From the NCBI GenBank assembly GCA_002495845.1, contig DAHF01000029.1:28051-48817 (forward strand): a stretch of 20,767 bases of DNA, in the 5' to 3' direction. This DNA comes from Sulfolobus sp. UBA167 (GTDB lineage Archaea; Thermoproteota; Thermoprotei_A; Sulfolobales; Sulfolobaceae). The translations under genes and the position numbers were made by a program. Shown piece after piece: positions 1-7,259 of the stretch (within the stretch, counting starts at the first letter, position 1; each line of letters begins with the position of its first letter). The notes beneath the pieces are model-generated. The model saw nothing but the letters and a program-made list of their open reading frames with translations, did no database searches and was not told the origin of the DNA.

Positions 1-899
1 GCGAAGAGCATCCTCTCCTGGGTCTCAGATATCATTATGTCCTCAGGGCTCATTTCCCTCACCCTGAGGGGAACTTTATCAAGGTATACCTTAGCTCCAA
101 GGCCGTTGGCCATTTCAGTCACAGCCACTGCTAGTCCTCCCCCTCCTAGGTCCTTTATTGCCTCAACTTTGCCCGATATCTCAAGCGTTGAGTCTATGGT
201 AATTTTCCCCGCGAAAGGGTCAGCTATTTGGACGGCGCCTATCTCGTCCTCTCCGCTCAGTTTCCTGGACGCAAACGACGCTCCTCCAAGCCCGTCTATT
301 CCTGTCAGACCCGTGAGGACAAGCTTCAGACCGGGTTGCTTCACAATGCTTGGGACTATCCTGTCTTTCTTCACTATTCCTACACAAGCTACATCGACAA
401 GAGGGTTATCGTTATAGGTTTCGTCGAAGCTTAGCTCTCCTCCAACTACTGGGACTCCAACGCTATTGCCGTAGAACCCTATTCCCTTGATGATATTTTT
501 GAGTAACCACCTATTCCTTTCCTTGCTCAGTTCTCCCACCCTGATCATGTCAAGGAGGGCTATCGGCTTAGCGCCCTTACTTATTATGTCCCTAATTATT
601 CCTCCTACTCCAGTCGCTGCACCGTTGAATGGATCTATAGCTGAAGGGTGGTTATGACTCTCGACCTTCAGTACTAGAGCGTAACCTCCTCCTATGTCCA
701 CTGCCCCGGCATCTTGCCAGTCCTCAACGCCCATCACAACGTTTTCTCCAGTGCTAGGTAAGCTATGAAGGAAGAACTTTGAAGACTTGTAAGAGCAGTG
801 CTCTGACCATACAGCGTCCAATACTTTCCACTCCGATTCCGATGGTTCGCGTCCAAGCCTTTCTACCGCTCTCTTCTTTTCCTCGTCAAAGAGGGTCAT
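1..899 (-). CDS. purL: Phosphoribosylformylglycinamidine synthase large subunit PurL, N-terminal part (runs off window)
   Basis: PurL is the ATP-dependent synthetase subunit that converts FGAR to FGAM in purine synthesis, using ammonia passed from PurQ with PurS as the third partner. The visible 299 residues are the N-terminal part; the gene continues beyond base 1. The family signature WSEHCSYKSSK is at residues 31-41, followed by a Gly-rich segment (IGGGY) and the nucleotide-binding stretch HNHPSAIDPFNGAATG at about 82-97. The visible end reads SETQERMLF, also typical of PurL. The start ATG overlaps the purQ stop codon as ATGA, with GGTG/GGTGA sequences just upstream, so it is the last visible gene of a purC-purS-purQ-purL transcript with likely translational coupling. 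Identity is very secure; only the C-terminal part is missing. Confidence 0.96.
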   Translation of the reverse strand, partial: MTLFDEEKKRAVERLGREPSESEWKVLDAVWSEHCSYKSSKFFLHSLPSTGENVVMGVEDWQDAGAVDIGGGYALVLKVESHNHPSAIDPFNGAATGVGGIIRDIISKGAKPIALLDMIRVGELSKERNRWLLKNIIKGIGFYGNSVGVPVVGGELSFDETYNDNPLVDVACVGIVKKDRIVPSIVKQPGLKLVLTGLTGIDGLGGASFASRKLSGEDEIGAVQIADPFAGKITIDSTLEISGKVEAIKDLGGGGLAVAVTEMANGLGAKVYLDKVPLRVREMSPEDIMISETQERMLF

Positions 900-1567
900 T
901 TCACCACACCCCTGAGAAGATACAAACCGTCTGGCTCCCCGAAGGGAGATATTTCCCTGAATGAAGACCTCTCCGGGTGGGGCATCATGCCGATCACGTT
1001 TCCCCCTTCGTTTGAGACTGAGGCTATGTTCTGCATAGACCCGTTTGGATTGTACTCTTCGCTTACCTTTCCTTCTTGGGAGGAGTAAACTAAAACTGGA
1101 CTTACCTCGCTTACGTCATTGTGATAGTACCTTCCCTCAGCGTGAGCTATGGGGAGCCTGAGTACCTTTCCCTTTAATCCCTTGGTTAGTACGGTAGAAT
1201 CATTCACGACTTTCACGTAAACCCACTTGCTGACAAATCTTCTGTTTAGGTTCTCGAGGAGGGCACCCTTCAGAAGCCCGCTCCACACGAGTATTTGAAA
1301 CCCATTGCATATGCCGAGCACTACTTTTCCATCTTCCGCCATTTCCTTCACTTTCCTCATGGCCTCCCCGCTGGACGCTATCGCTCCTGCAACCAAGTAG
1401 TCTCCGTAGCTGAACCCGCCCGGGAGGACAACAGCGTCGAACTTGTCCGGGTCGAAGTCATCGTGCCTGACAACTTGGGGACTACCTCCAACCTCCCTTA
1501 GTGCCTTCTCTACGTCACCTTCGCAAGTGGTGCCGGGGAACTTGATCACTGCAACCTTCTTGCTCAT
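896..1567 (-). CDS. purQ: Phosphoribosylformylglycinamidine synthase, glutaminase subunit PurQ
   Basis: PurQ is a class I glutamine amidotransferase that releases ammonia from glutamine for PurL. The 223-residue length is normal for the stand-alone archaeal and Gram-positive form. The nucleophile is Cys87 in GICNGFQ, and the rest of the triad is His197 and Glu199 in the MPHPERS motif. The N-terminal sequence VAVIKFPGTTCEGD and the oxyanion segment LPGGFSYGDYL (about 48-58) are characteristic. The ATG start overlaps the purS stop by 4 bp and has a GAGGT sequence just upstream; its own stop overlaps the purL start. This tight packing fits stoichiometric production of the PurSQL complex. Confidence 0.97.
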   Translation of the reverse strand: MSKKVAVIKFPGTTCEGDVEKALREVGGSPQVVRHDDFDPDKFDAVVLPGGFSYGDYLVAGAIASSGEAMRKVKEMAEDGKVVLGICNGFQILVWSGLLKGALLENLNRRFVSKWVYVKVVNDSTVLTKGLKGKVLRLPIAHAEGRYYHNDVSEVSPVLVYSSQEGKVSEEYNPNGSMQNIASVSNEGGNVIGMMPHPERSSFREISPFGEPDGLYLLRGVVK

Positions 1568-1812
1568 GCCGACCTCACTTGGATTTCTTGAATGATAGGA
1601 TTATAGAGCCTGGCCTTCTCTGCTATCTCCTTTACTTTACTCAAGGCATTCTCACACGTGTCTGATTCCAACTTGAATAGGAGGTACTTTCCAGCCCTAA
1701 CCTCGGCTACGCTATCGTTTACCTTGTTCACAGCGTACATCTTTATGCTCTCTCCCTCTGGATCCCTGACTTCAGGCTTCACCGTAATTATGAGCTCTAC
1801 GTTGCAGATCAA
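1564..1812 (-). CDS. purS: Phosphoribosylformylglycinamidine synthase subunit PurS
   Basis: PurS is the small structural subunit that bridges PurL and PurQ in the three-part FGAM synthase. The 82-residue protein has the family pattern: an N-terminal beta strand (VELIITVKPEVRDPEGESI) and a C-terminal helix-strand ending in NPIIQEIQV. The start is TTG at 1812, overlapping the purC stop as TTGA; no ATG or GTG exists at an appropriate place in this frame, so a TTG start is the best reading. The nearby ribosome binding signal is weak, and translation probably depends on coupling with purC. Position between purC and purQ supports the assignment. Confidence 0.93.
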   Translation of the reverse strand: MICNVELIITVKPEVRDPEGESIKMYAVNKVNDSVAEVRAGKYLLFKLESDTCENALSKVKEIAEKARLYNPIIQEIQVRSA

Positions 1813-2507
1813 TGTGACATCATCCCTAAGAACTCCGAATACCTTGACTTCACCTTCTCTAGGGATTCTCCTCTCCTGTAGAGGTCCTTGTCATATATGT
1901 CTCCGCTTGGGCTCCTCACCCTCATGCTGTCGAGCGATATTTCATCTCCGACAATCAGCTTTCCATTCAATTTCCCGAATTCTAACTTCAAGTCATAAAG
2001 GATTAATCCTCTTTTCTTTATATAATCTGAAAGAACCTTTATTGCCCTCTTTATCATGTCTTCTGCCTCACCGGCTTCCTCTCTGGTCATCAGCCTAAAG
2101 TACTCCATATGAGAATAATTCAAAAGGGGATCATGTCTAGAATCGTCCTTCAAGAAGAACTCCACTATTGGCGGGTCGAAGACTTCGCCCTCCTTTATAG
2201 GCAACCTCTTCACTATGCTTCCCGTCGCTATGTTCCTAGCAACTACCTCTACCGGTATCATGGAAAGCTTTTTGGCAATCATAGTCCTTTCGTCCTTCAT
2301 TCCAACGTAATGGGTTGGGACTCCAGCGTTCTCAAGGACCCTGAAGAAGAGTGCAGAGGTCTGGGCGTTGAGAACTCCCTTTCCATCTATTTCGTCCTTT
2401 TTCAGGCCATCTCCTGCTGTCACGGAGTCCTTGAACTTGAGGAGAACGCGGTCTTCATCCAAGTAAAAAACTTCCTTTGTTTTACCTTCCCCTAACTTTT
2501 CCCCCAT
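1809..2507 (-). CDS. purC: SAICAR synthetase (phosphoribosylaminoimidazole-succinocarboxamide synthase) PurC
   Basis: PurC joins aspartate to CAIR with ATP, giving SAICAR in purine synthesis. The 232-residue protein is of normal length. It opens with GEGKTKEVFYLDEDRVLLKF (the N-terminal ATP-binding lobe), contains the conserved IPVEVVARNIATGSIVKR segment (about 80-97), and has DEISLDSMRVRS near residues 188-199. It is the first gene of the minus-strand purine operon. A TATA-like run centred near 2534 lies about 26 bp before the ATG, so the message is probably leaderless. A palindrome at 2514-2533 sits between that TATA and the start, suggesting negative control at this promoter. Confidence 0.96.
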   Translation of the reverse strand: MGEKLGEGKTKEVFYLDEDRVLLKFKDSVTAGDGLKKDEIDGKGVLNAQTSALFFRVLENAGVPTHYVGMKDERTMIAKKLSMIPVEVVARNIATGSIVKRLPIKEGEVFDPPIVEFFLKDDSRHDPLLNYSHMEYFRLMTREEAGEAEDMIKRAIKVLSDYIKKRGLILYDLKLEFGKLNGKLIVGDEISLDSMRVRSPSGDIYDKDLYRRGESLEKVKSRYSEFLGMMSH

Positions 2508-2612
2508 ACTCCCTTTAACTTGGTTGAGTTAAAAAGATTCACTAAACTCCACGTTTACATTTACTTGGTCAAGTAAATATCGCTTTATGTATCTCGAGTT
2601 GAAGGGATGTGT
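2508..2612. promoter_or_regulatory. Divergent promoter region of purC and the tRNA-binding protein gene, with twin palindromes
   Basis: This 105-bp divergent intergenic region contains two related inverted repeats. Site 1 (2514-2533) has 7-bp arms TTTAACT/AGTTAAA. Site 2 (2559-2578) has perfect 9-bp arms ATTTACTTG/CAAGTAAAT around GT. They share a core ACTTGGTYRAGT with centres 45 bp apart. The purC TATA-like run (minus strand, about 2529-2538) overlaps site 1. A plus-strand TATA-like TTTATGTA at 2584-2591 lies about 26 bp before the ATG at 2613, just downstream of site 2. The palindromes are seen directly; their role as operators for a purine-related regulator is inferred. Confidence 0.7.
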
Positions 2613-2960
2613 ATGTCTGAACAGATAACTATAGATGACTTCGCCAAGCTCAAGCTTGTTGTGGGAATAGTAAAGACCGCAGAGAGAATCGAGGGAACTA
2701 GGCTCCTGAAGTTAATGATAGACATCGGGACGGAGACTAGACAAGTAATCTCGGGCATTGCAGAACTTTACAGCGCAGAGGAAATGGTAGGGAAGAAAGT
2801 AGTCCTCATAGCAAACTTGAAACCCAGGGTAATTAGGGGTTTAGAAAGTCAAGGGATGATACTTGCTGCGGGCTGCAAGGAAGACGAGGAGAAGGGAATT
2901 AAACCTAGGTTGCTCACAGTTGACGGCGGGGACATACCCCCTGGAACTTCGGTATGTTGA
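2613..2960 (+). CDS. Stand-alone tRNA-binding domain protein (MetRS beta-subunit/CsaA-like OB fold)
   Basis: This 115-residue protein is a single OB-fold tRNA-binding domain of the EMAP/Trbp111 type. Family features are the N-terminal TIDDFAKLKLVVGIVKTAERIEGTRLLKL pattern, the IGTETRQVISGIAELY strand pair, and the C-terminal GMILAAG and PPGTSV motifs. In many archaea this domain is annotated as methionyl-tRNA synthetase beta subunit because it resembles the C-terminal extension of other MetRS enzymes; CsaA-like chaperones share the fold. ATG 2613 is preferred over ATG 2607 because the TATA at 2584-2591 would place the transcript start at the second ATG. It overlaps the following GTPase gene by 7 bp. 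Whether it binds MetRS here cannot be seen. Confidence 0.85.
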   Translation: MSEQITIDDFAKLKLVVGIVKTAERIEGTRLLKLMIDIGTETRQVISGIAELYSAEEMVGKKVVLIANLKPRVIRGLESQGMILAAGCKEDEEKGIKPRLLTVDGGDIPPGTSVC

Positions 2961-3946
2961 GGACACCTTTCGAGAGGGTTCCAATACCTCCCGAAGTGGA
3001 CGATGTAATAAACTTGGTCCTGAACAGACTTCCGAAAATACAAGGGAAAACTGTGAAGGAGAGGGAGATCAACAGGCTAATAACTTACATGAACCAAGTC
3101 GAGAAATACAAAGAATTCGTGTCTAAGTTCCCTAGGGTGGAGAAGCTCCACCCATTTTATAAGGAAAGCGTTGAAATACTGGCAGACCTAGACCGGGTTA
3201 AGATATGCCTCTTTAACACGAGCAGGACGGCTGATCTTGCCATGAGGTCGTTAAGGGAAGGAATCAGCATGATAAAAACCAAGGACGAGAAGGAAGCCAA
3301 TGCAATAATGAGGAGAACCTTCGGCAGGACTTCGTCTATCCTCAGGAAGAACAGGGAATGCACCTCCTTCTTGATCAAGGTAACGGTGCAGTTAAAGAAG
3401 ATGATGGCTGTAGACCCGAACCTCCCAACGGTGATAGTCGCAGGAGCTCCAAACGTAGGGAAGTCTACTCTGATATCTAAGCTAACTAGGGCTAAGCCTG
3501 AGATAGCTAACTACCCTTTCACAACCAAGGATATCCACGTAGGACATATGAGGATTGAGGATAATCTGGTGCAGTTCATAGACACGCCAGGGATACTCGA
3601 CAGGCCAAACGCTGAGAGGAACCAAATAGAGTTAAAGAGCGTAAACGCCTTAAAGAATCTAAAGGGAATAGTTATATTCATTTTCGATGTTTCTCCGCTC
3701 TCATATTACGGTATAGATGATCAGTATTTCCTTTTCAAGGAAGTGAAGGAGCTGAGCGAGAAGACAACGATACCGGTGATCAACAAGATCGATGAAAAGG
3801 ATGAAACATATTACAATGAAGTTAAGGCTAGAGTAGAGGACGCCCTCGAGATAAGCGCTGATAAGGAGATAGGTCTAGAGGAGCTTAAGAAAGAAATCTT
3901 AAAAACACTAGGTACATCACTGCATCGTGGACTATTGGGTAATTGA
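2954..3946 (+). CDS. NOG1-family GTPase
   Basis: This 330-residue protein has the NOG1 layout: an alpha-helical N-terminal domain (residues 1-150) and a TRAFAC-class GTPase domain. The P-loop is GAPNVGKST (164-172), the switch region includes NYPFTTKDIHVGH, the G3 motif is DTPG (210-213), and the G4 motif is NKID (277-280). Eukaryotic NOG1 acts in 60S ribosomal subunit assembly; archaeal members are presumed to act on the 50S subunit. It is shorter than eukaryotic NOG1 because the C-terminal extensions are absent. It overlaps the upstream tRNA-binding gene by 7 bp and queE by 20 bp, so the three are probably one transcript concerned with tRNA and ribosome function. Confidence 0.92.
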   Translation: MLRTPFERVPIPPEVDDVINLVLNRLPKIQGKTVKEREINRLITYMNQVEKYKEFVSKFPRVEKLHPFYKESVEILADLDRVKICLFNTSRTADLAMRSLREGISMIKTKDEKEANAIMRRTFGRTSSILRKNRECTSFLIKVTVQLKKMMAVDPNLPTVIVAGAPNVGKSTLISKLTRAKPEIANYPFTTKDIHVGHMRIEDNLVQFIDTPGILDRPNAERNQIELKSVNALKNLKGIVIFIFDVSPLSYYGIDDQYFLFKEVKELSEKTTIPVINKIDEKDETYYNEVKARVEDALEISADKEIGLEELKKEILKTLGTSLHRGLLGN

Positions 3947-4547
3947 GATTTTCACGTCAATACAAGGGGAGGGGGAGATCATAGGAACCCCGTCTAACTT
4001 CATAAGATTAGCCAGATGTAACTTGAGATGCCTCTGGTGCGACACAACTTACTCCTGGGAGAAAGGAGTCAGGATGGAGACAGAGGAGGTCATTTCCCAC
4101 ATAAGTAAAGACGTAAAGATGACCACCATAACCGGTGGAGAGCCCCTACTTCAGAACCTAGTCCCCCTAGCGAGCAAGCTCAAGGAAGAGGGTCAGAGGA
4201 TAGCCGTAGAAACTAACGGTACGATCAGACCAAGCGATGAGCTGAGGAAGCTGGTAGACGTGTTTTCCGTCTCTCCTAAGCTAAAGAACAGTGGTCATAG
4301 ACTGAATTACGGAGAAATGGACTGGGCAACGTACTTCAAGTTCGTGATACTTAACAAGGAAGACCTGAAGGAGGTAAAGGAGTTCGTGGAAAAGCACAAG
4401 ATAGACCCAAGCAAGGTGATAGTACAGCCAGACGGAAGGAGAGAGGACTATATAAATTCATTAAGGCAGCTTTCCTCCGACGTCATGGACCTCGGGCTTA
4501 CCTTCAGAGTTCTCCCTCAGCTCCACAGGATCATTTCCGTTAGATAA
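3927..4547 (+). CDS. queE: 7-carboxy-7-deazaguanine synthase QueE
   Basis: QueE is a radical SAM enzyme that rearranges 6-carboxytetrahydropterin to 7-carboxy-7-deazaguanine, the precursor of preQ0 and of archaeosine in tRNA. The 206-residue protein starts with EIFTSIQGEGEIIGTPSNFIRL, then has the CxxxCxxC iron-sulfur motif CNLRCLWC (Cys31, 35, 38) followed by DTTYSW. TITGGEPLLQ (about 71-80) binds SAM, and the end FRVLPQLHRII is a typical QueE C terminus. The start is GTG inside the end of the GTPase gene. Its 3' end overlaps the convergent taw3 gene by 87 bp. No other archaeosine gene is visible nearby. Confidence 0.94.
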   Translation: MDYWVIEIFTSIQGEGEIIGTPSNFIRLARCNLRCLWCDTTYSWEKGVRMETEEVISHISKDVKMTTITGGEPLLQNLVPLASKLKEEGQRIAVETNGTIRPSDELRKLVDVFSVSPKLKNSGHRLNYGEMDWATYFKFVILNKEDLKEVKEFVEKHKIDPSKVIVQPDGRREDYINSLRQLSSDVMDLGLTFRVLPQLHRIISVR

Positions 4548-5111
4548 GATGGCAAGCCTGAGCTCCTCCATCTTCTTTTTACCTTCTTTCAATACTTCCA
4601 AAGAGATCCCAACTATCCTTTTGAGCTCTTCATCGTGTATTATTTGATCCTGATTTTCCCTCAGGAGGTGAACCATCTTTATTCCAGTTCTGAGCTCAAC
4701 CAAAGTGCCCTTATAGTTCTTCGTTAGTATGGCTGAGTGTTTATAACCCACCGATCTGGCTATCCTCAATATCTCCCATGCCTCGCTCTCGTCTTTAGCG
4801 TAGACGTGAACTATAGGTCCTTGTACAACAAGCCAAAGCCTCCACGCTTGTCTCTGTGCAAGGATTTCCTTGAACTCGTCCACCGATGTTTCGAGATGGT
4901 TCTTGTAAATTACGCTAGAATGTTTCCTCGACCATGGGAATATAGAATCTATGATGGTGATCCTTCCACTGCAACTGCTTTGTGTGAAAGCGTTTTCCCT
5001 AGTTCGAAACGCTTCAAGTAGGGGGAAGATGTCAGGGTCGAGATACCCTATCTCCTTGTCCCTAAAGACTCTCTCCCATGCTCTTTGTCTAAGCGAACTC
5101 CAATCGTCCAT
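4461..5111 (-). CDS. taw3: tRNA wybutosine-synthesis methyltransferase Taw3 (TYW3 family)
   Basis: Taw3/TYW3 is a SAM-dependent N4-methyltransferase in the synthesis of wyosine-type bases at position 37 of tRNA-Phe. The N-terminal SSCSGRITII motif (45-54) is the family hallmark, preceded by GYLDPDIFPLLEAFRTRENAFTQ. Other typical segments are LWLVVQGPIVHVYAKD and GYKHSAILTKNYKGTLVELRTG. The 216 residues include about 29 C-terminal residues encoded opposite the conserved end of QueE; this acidic and polar tail is probably not part of the fold. The ATG is about 26 bp from a TATA-like stretch around 5133-5141, consistent with a leaderless message. Both this gene and queE act on tRNA, though in different pathways. 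Confidence 0.92.
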   Translation of the reverse strand: MDDWSSLRQRAWERVFRDKEIGYLDPDIFPLLEAFRTRENAFTQSSCSGRITIIDSIFPWSRKHSSVIYKNHLETSVDEFKEILAQRQAWRLWLVVQGPIVHVYAKDESEAWEILRIARSVGYKHSAILTKNYKGTLVELRTGIKMVHLLRENQDQIIHDEELKRIVGISLEVLKEGKKKMEELRLAILSNGNDPVELRENSEGKPEVHDVGGKLP

Positions 5112-5170
5112 AGCCTACCTTACACAACTCAAGTAAAAAGTTTTTAAATCGCTTCCGTCTTCCCTAGACA
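5112..5170. promoter_or_regulatory. Divergent promoters of taw3 and the 124-residue gene
   Basis: The 59-bp gap holds two back-to-back TATA-like elements: ACTTTTTACTT read on the minus strand (about 5131-5141) for taw3, and TTTTTAAATC on the plus strand (5141-5150) for the GTG at 5171. Each is about 26 bp from its start codon, so both genes look leaderless and the two promoters nearly touch. Confidence 0.6.
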
Positions 5171-5545
5171 GTGTCTTTGGCGGAAATTTTAGAGAGGTTC
5201 AGGCTTGAAGAAGAGGACGCTATCACCATCGAAAACCTAAACCCAGACGAGCTCAAAGGGGCAGAAATAAGCCTGGGCACTCACGTCATCCTTCATATCA
5301 AGGAGAGGAAGAGGATAATGGACCTCGGTTTACTGTCAATAATTTACAATAAGTGCGAAGGGATTAACTTCGTGAAGGACTTCCTTAACTTGAACTATTC
5401 GTTAGAGGACATCCACAGGAAGTACGGCGTTTACACTGAGCTTGAATACTTCTCACTGAACTGCCCTCCAATCGTAGTTGACCCGGACTTAGCTGAAGTA
5501 GCTATGAAACTGAAAGCCTTTATACTATCTAGAGAGAAATCTTAG
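5171..5545 (+). CDS. Uncharacterised 124-residue protein upstream of the flavoprotein
   Basis: I do not recognise this family. The 124 residues are acidic, with no signal peptide, membrane segment or metal motif; only two cysteines are present (in NKCEG and LNCPP). The central part HVILHIKERKRIMDLGLLSIIYNKCEGINFVKDFLNLNYSLEDIHRKYGVYTELEYF looks like a mixed alpha/beta domain with a helix-turn-helix-like spacing (NYSLEDIHRKYGV), which is only suggestive. The start is GTG 5171, placed by a TATA box at 5141-5150. Only 2 bp separate it from the dihydrolipoamide dehydrogenase-like gene, so they are almost certainly co-transcribed and it may serve that enzyme. Coding status is supported by the open frame, clean spacing and Sulfolobales-like composition. 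Confidence 0.75.
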   Translation: MSLAEILERFRLEEEDAITIENLNPDELKGAEISLGTHVILHIKERKRIMDLGLLSIIYNKCEGINFVKDFLNLNYSLEDIHRKYGVYTELEYFSLNCPPIVVDPDLAEVAMKLKAFILSREKS

Positions 5546-5547
5546 TT

Positions 5548-6918
5548 ATGAACTTTGACGTAACGGTCATAGGCGGAGGAGTTGGAGGACTGGCCGCCGC
5601 GATAAGGGCCGCTGAGTCTGGCAAGAAGGTCGCAATAGTCGAGAAAGACCAACTTGGAGGAGAATGCATAAACAGAGCTTGCATACCCTCCAAGACCTTA
5701 ATAGATGCTGTCAAGCTTCTTTCCAAGGCAGACAAGGCAAGGTGGATAGAAAAGGGTGGAAAAGGAGAGCTATCCCTGAATTACGAGGCTCTGAACCAGC
5801 ATAAAAATGAAGTAATCGAAAAGCTCAGGGGGAACCTTCAACGCACATTAGAGAAATATGGGGTTACGGTAATACCAGGAAGGGGAGAGGTTGAAAGGGA
5901 AGGAGAAGTCAAGGTTGGAGAAAAGGTGATTACAACGGACAAGATAGTAATTTCTACAGGTTCCGTCCCGATCTCGATACCGGATTTTCCACTGAATGGA
6001 AAGAACGTGCTAGACCCTTGGAGCGCCATGAACCTTCCTTCAATTCCGCCCAGAGTGGTAATAGTAGGGGGAGGAGTGGCAGGAGTTGAGCTAGCAACGC
6101 TGTTCAGATCCATGGGTAAGGAAGTTACAATACTGGAGCTCATGCCTAGGCTTTTGCCCGTCCCCGGCATGGACAAGGACGTAGCTGAAGCTGTGAAGTC
6201 TAGACTAGAGGAGAAAGGGATAAGGATAATCCTCCAAGCAAAGTCGAAGGTGACTAACTCTGAGGGAAAGGTTAAGTTCCACGTTGAGACGCCTTCCTCG
6301 ACAGAGGACATTGAAGGAGACCTGGCTGTCATAACTATAGGTAGGAAGGGAGTGACTGACGGGATTGACCTTAATTCGCTCAAGGTGAACGTAGACAAGA
6401 GAGGCTATATCGTAGTTAACGATAGGGCGGAGACGTCTAACAGCAAGGTATATGCAGTAGGTGACGTAACAGGGGGAGCCCTTTCCGCAACTAAGGCTTG
6501 GAGGCAGGGCTTGGTGGCTGGAGACAATATAGGAGGAAAACAGTCTAAAATGCCAAAGTATATGCCTAGCTCGATTTTCGCCGACCTAGAGATAGGAAGC
6601 GTTGGAAAGACCGTCGACGACCTAAAGAACGAAGGTATAGAGGCAAGGGAAATAACGGTGAAGATGGAGGACATACCAAGAGCGTTGACAGTTAACGAGC
6701 CTCAAGGCTTCTTTAAGCTGGTGATAGGAAAGGACGGGAAGATATACGGCGCTTACATGGTAGGCGAGGGTGCCACTGAGGTAATAAATACCGTAAGTAT
6801 GGCGATGGAACTCTCGACAACCGTAAACGACTTATATCCAGTGACATTCTCTCATCCGACAATAACTGAGGTCATAAGCGAGGCAATACAGAGGGCGATT
6901 TCCGGCGAGATGTATTAG
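5548..6918 (+). CDS. Dihydrolipoamide dehydrogenase-like pyridine nucleotide-disulfide oxidoreductase
   Basis: This 456-residue flavoprotein has the complete layout of the dihydrolipoamide dehydrogenase / mercuric reductase group. An FAD-binding GGGVGGLAAA (9-18) comes first, then the redox disulfide GGECINRACIPSK with Cys40 and Cys45. A second Rossmann motif for NAD(P) is VVIVGGGVAGVELA, the second FAD motif is VYAVGDVTGG, and the C-terminal dimer domain ends with SHPTITE (His436 and Glu441 as the catalytic pair). The function would be NAD(P)-linked dithiol-disulfide exchange. No E1 or E2 gene of a 2-oxoacid dehydrogenase lies in the window, so the physiological substrate is open: lipoyl proteins or another disulfide. 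It directly follows the 124-residue unknown gene. Confidence 0.88.
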   Translation: MNFDVTVIGGGVGGLAAAIRAAESGKKVAIVEKDQLGGECINRACIPSKTLIDAVKLLSKADKARWIEKGGKGELSLNYEALNQHKNEVIEKLRGNLQRTLEKYGVTVIPGRGEVEREGEVKVGEKVITTDKIVISTGSVPISIPDFPLNGKNVLDPWSAMNLPSIPPRVVIVGGGVAGVELATLFRSMGKEVTILELMPRLLPVPGMDKDVAEAVKSRLEEKGIRIILQAKSKVTNSEGKVKFHVETPSSTEDIEGDLAVITIGRKGVTDGIDLNSLKVNVDKRGYIVVNDRAETSNSKVYAVGDVTGGALSATKAWRQGLVAGDNIGGKQSKMPKYMPSSIFADLEIGSVGKTVDDLKNEGIEAREITVKMEDIPRALTVNEPQGFFKLVIGKDGKIYGAYMVGEGATEVINTVSMAMELSTTVNDLYPVTFSHPTITEVISEAIQRAISGEMY

Positions 6919-6925
6919 GACGAAA

Positions 6926-6936
6926 AAATACATAAA
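6926..6936 (+). promoter_or_regulatory. TATA-like element for the winged-helix gene
   Basis: An AT-rich AAATACATAAA stretch lies about 26-30 bp before the TTG start at 6963 with no ribosome binding sequence between, consistent with a leaderless transcript. Confidence 0.45.
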
Positions 6937-6962
6937 CTAATTACCTAGCATCTTTCTATAAT

Positions 6963-7259
6963 TTGAGTGATAGAGAAAGGAAGGAGGTAAGGAAACTCTT
7001 CAAGCTCTTGTTCTTCACAAGTCGTGGAGGGCTTACAAGACTAAAAATAGTCCATTTTCTAATGGAGTCCCCATCTAATGCTAATAGAATAGCCTCCTCC
7101 TTAGGTGTGGACTACAAGACTGCAATACACCATTTAGAAGTGTTGACCTCAAACGGGATAATATATAAGGAAGATGAGAAGTATGGAGCTCTTTACAGAT
7201 TAACTCAGTTTTTCTTATCCTATGAGGACATACTAAAAGAGCTCGAGGCAAGCAAATAG
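6963..7259 (+). CDS. Winged-helix (ArsR-like) DNA-binding protein
   Basis: This 98-residue basic protein is one winged helix-turn-helix domain. The segment GGLTRLKIVHFLMESPSNANRIASSLGVDYKTAIHHLEVLTSNGIIYKE gives the helix-turn-helix (about residues 38-60) followed by a beta wing. It matches the archaeal ArsR-like transcription regulators that carry little beyond the DNA-binding domain. No metal-binding cysteines are present, so it is unlikely to be a metal sensor. The start is TTG, supported by the upstream TATA-like element; no in-frame ATG lies near. It is the gene before the CdvB paralogue but separated from it by 165 bp with a separate promoter. Its targets cannot be read from the sequence. 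Confidence 0.82.
   Translation: MSDRERKEVRKLFKLLFFTSRGGLTRLKIVHFLMESPSNANRIASSLGVDYKTAIHHLEVLTSNGIIYKEDEKYGALYRLTQFFLSYEDILKELEASK

Noticed and set aside
1658..2098. Long open frame on the plus strand opposite purS and purC
   Set aside because: It lies wholly antisense to two well-identified genes, and its translation has low-complexity Ser/Leu composition typical of shadow frames.
5130..5137. CAAGTAAA near the taw3 promoter, matching one arm of the purine palindrome
   Set aside because: Only a half site of 8 bp in AT-rich DNA with no second arm; not enough to propose co-regulation.
5838..6398. Long open frame on the minus strand opposite the flavoprotein gene
   Set aside because: The opposite strand encodes a complete, motif-rich oxidoreductase; the antisense translation is Ser/Thr/Pro-rich with no recognisable domain.
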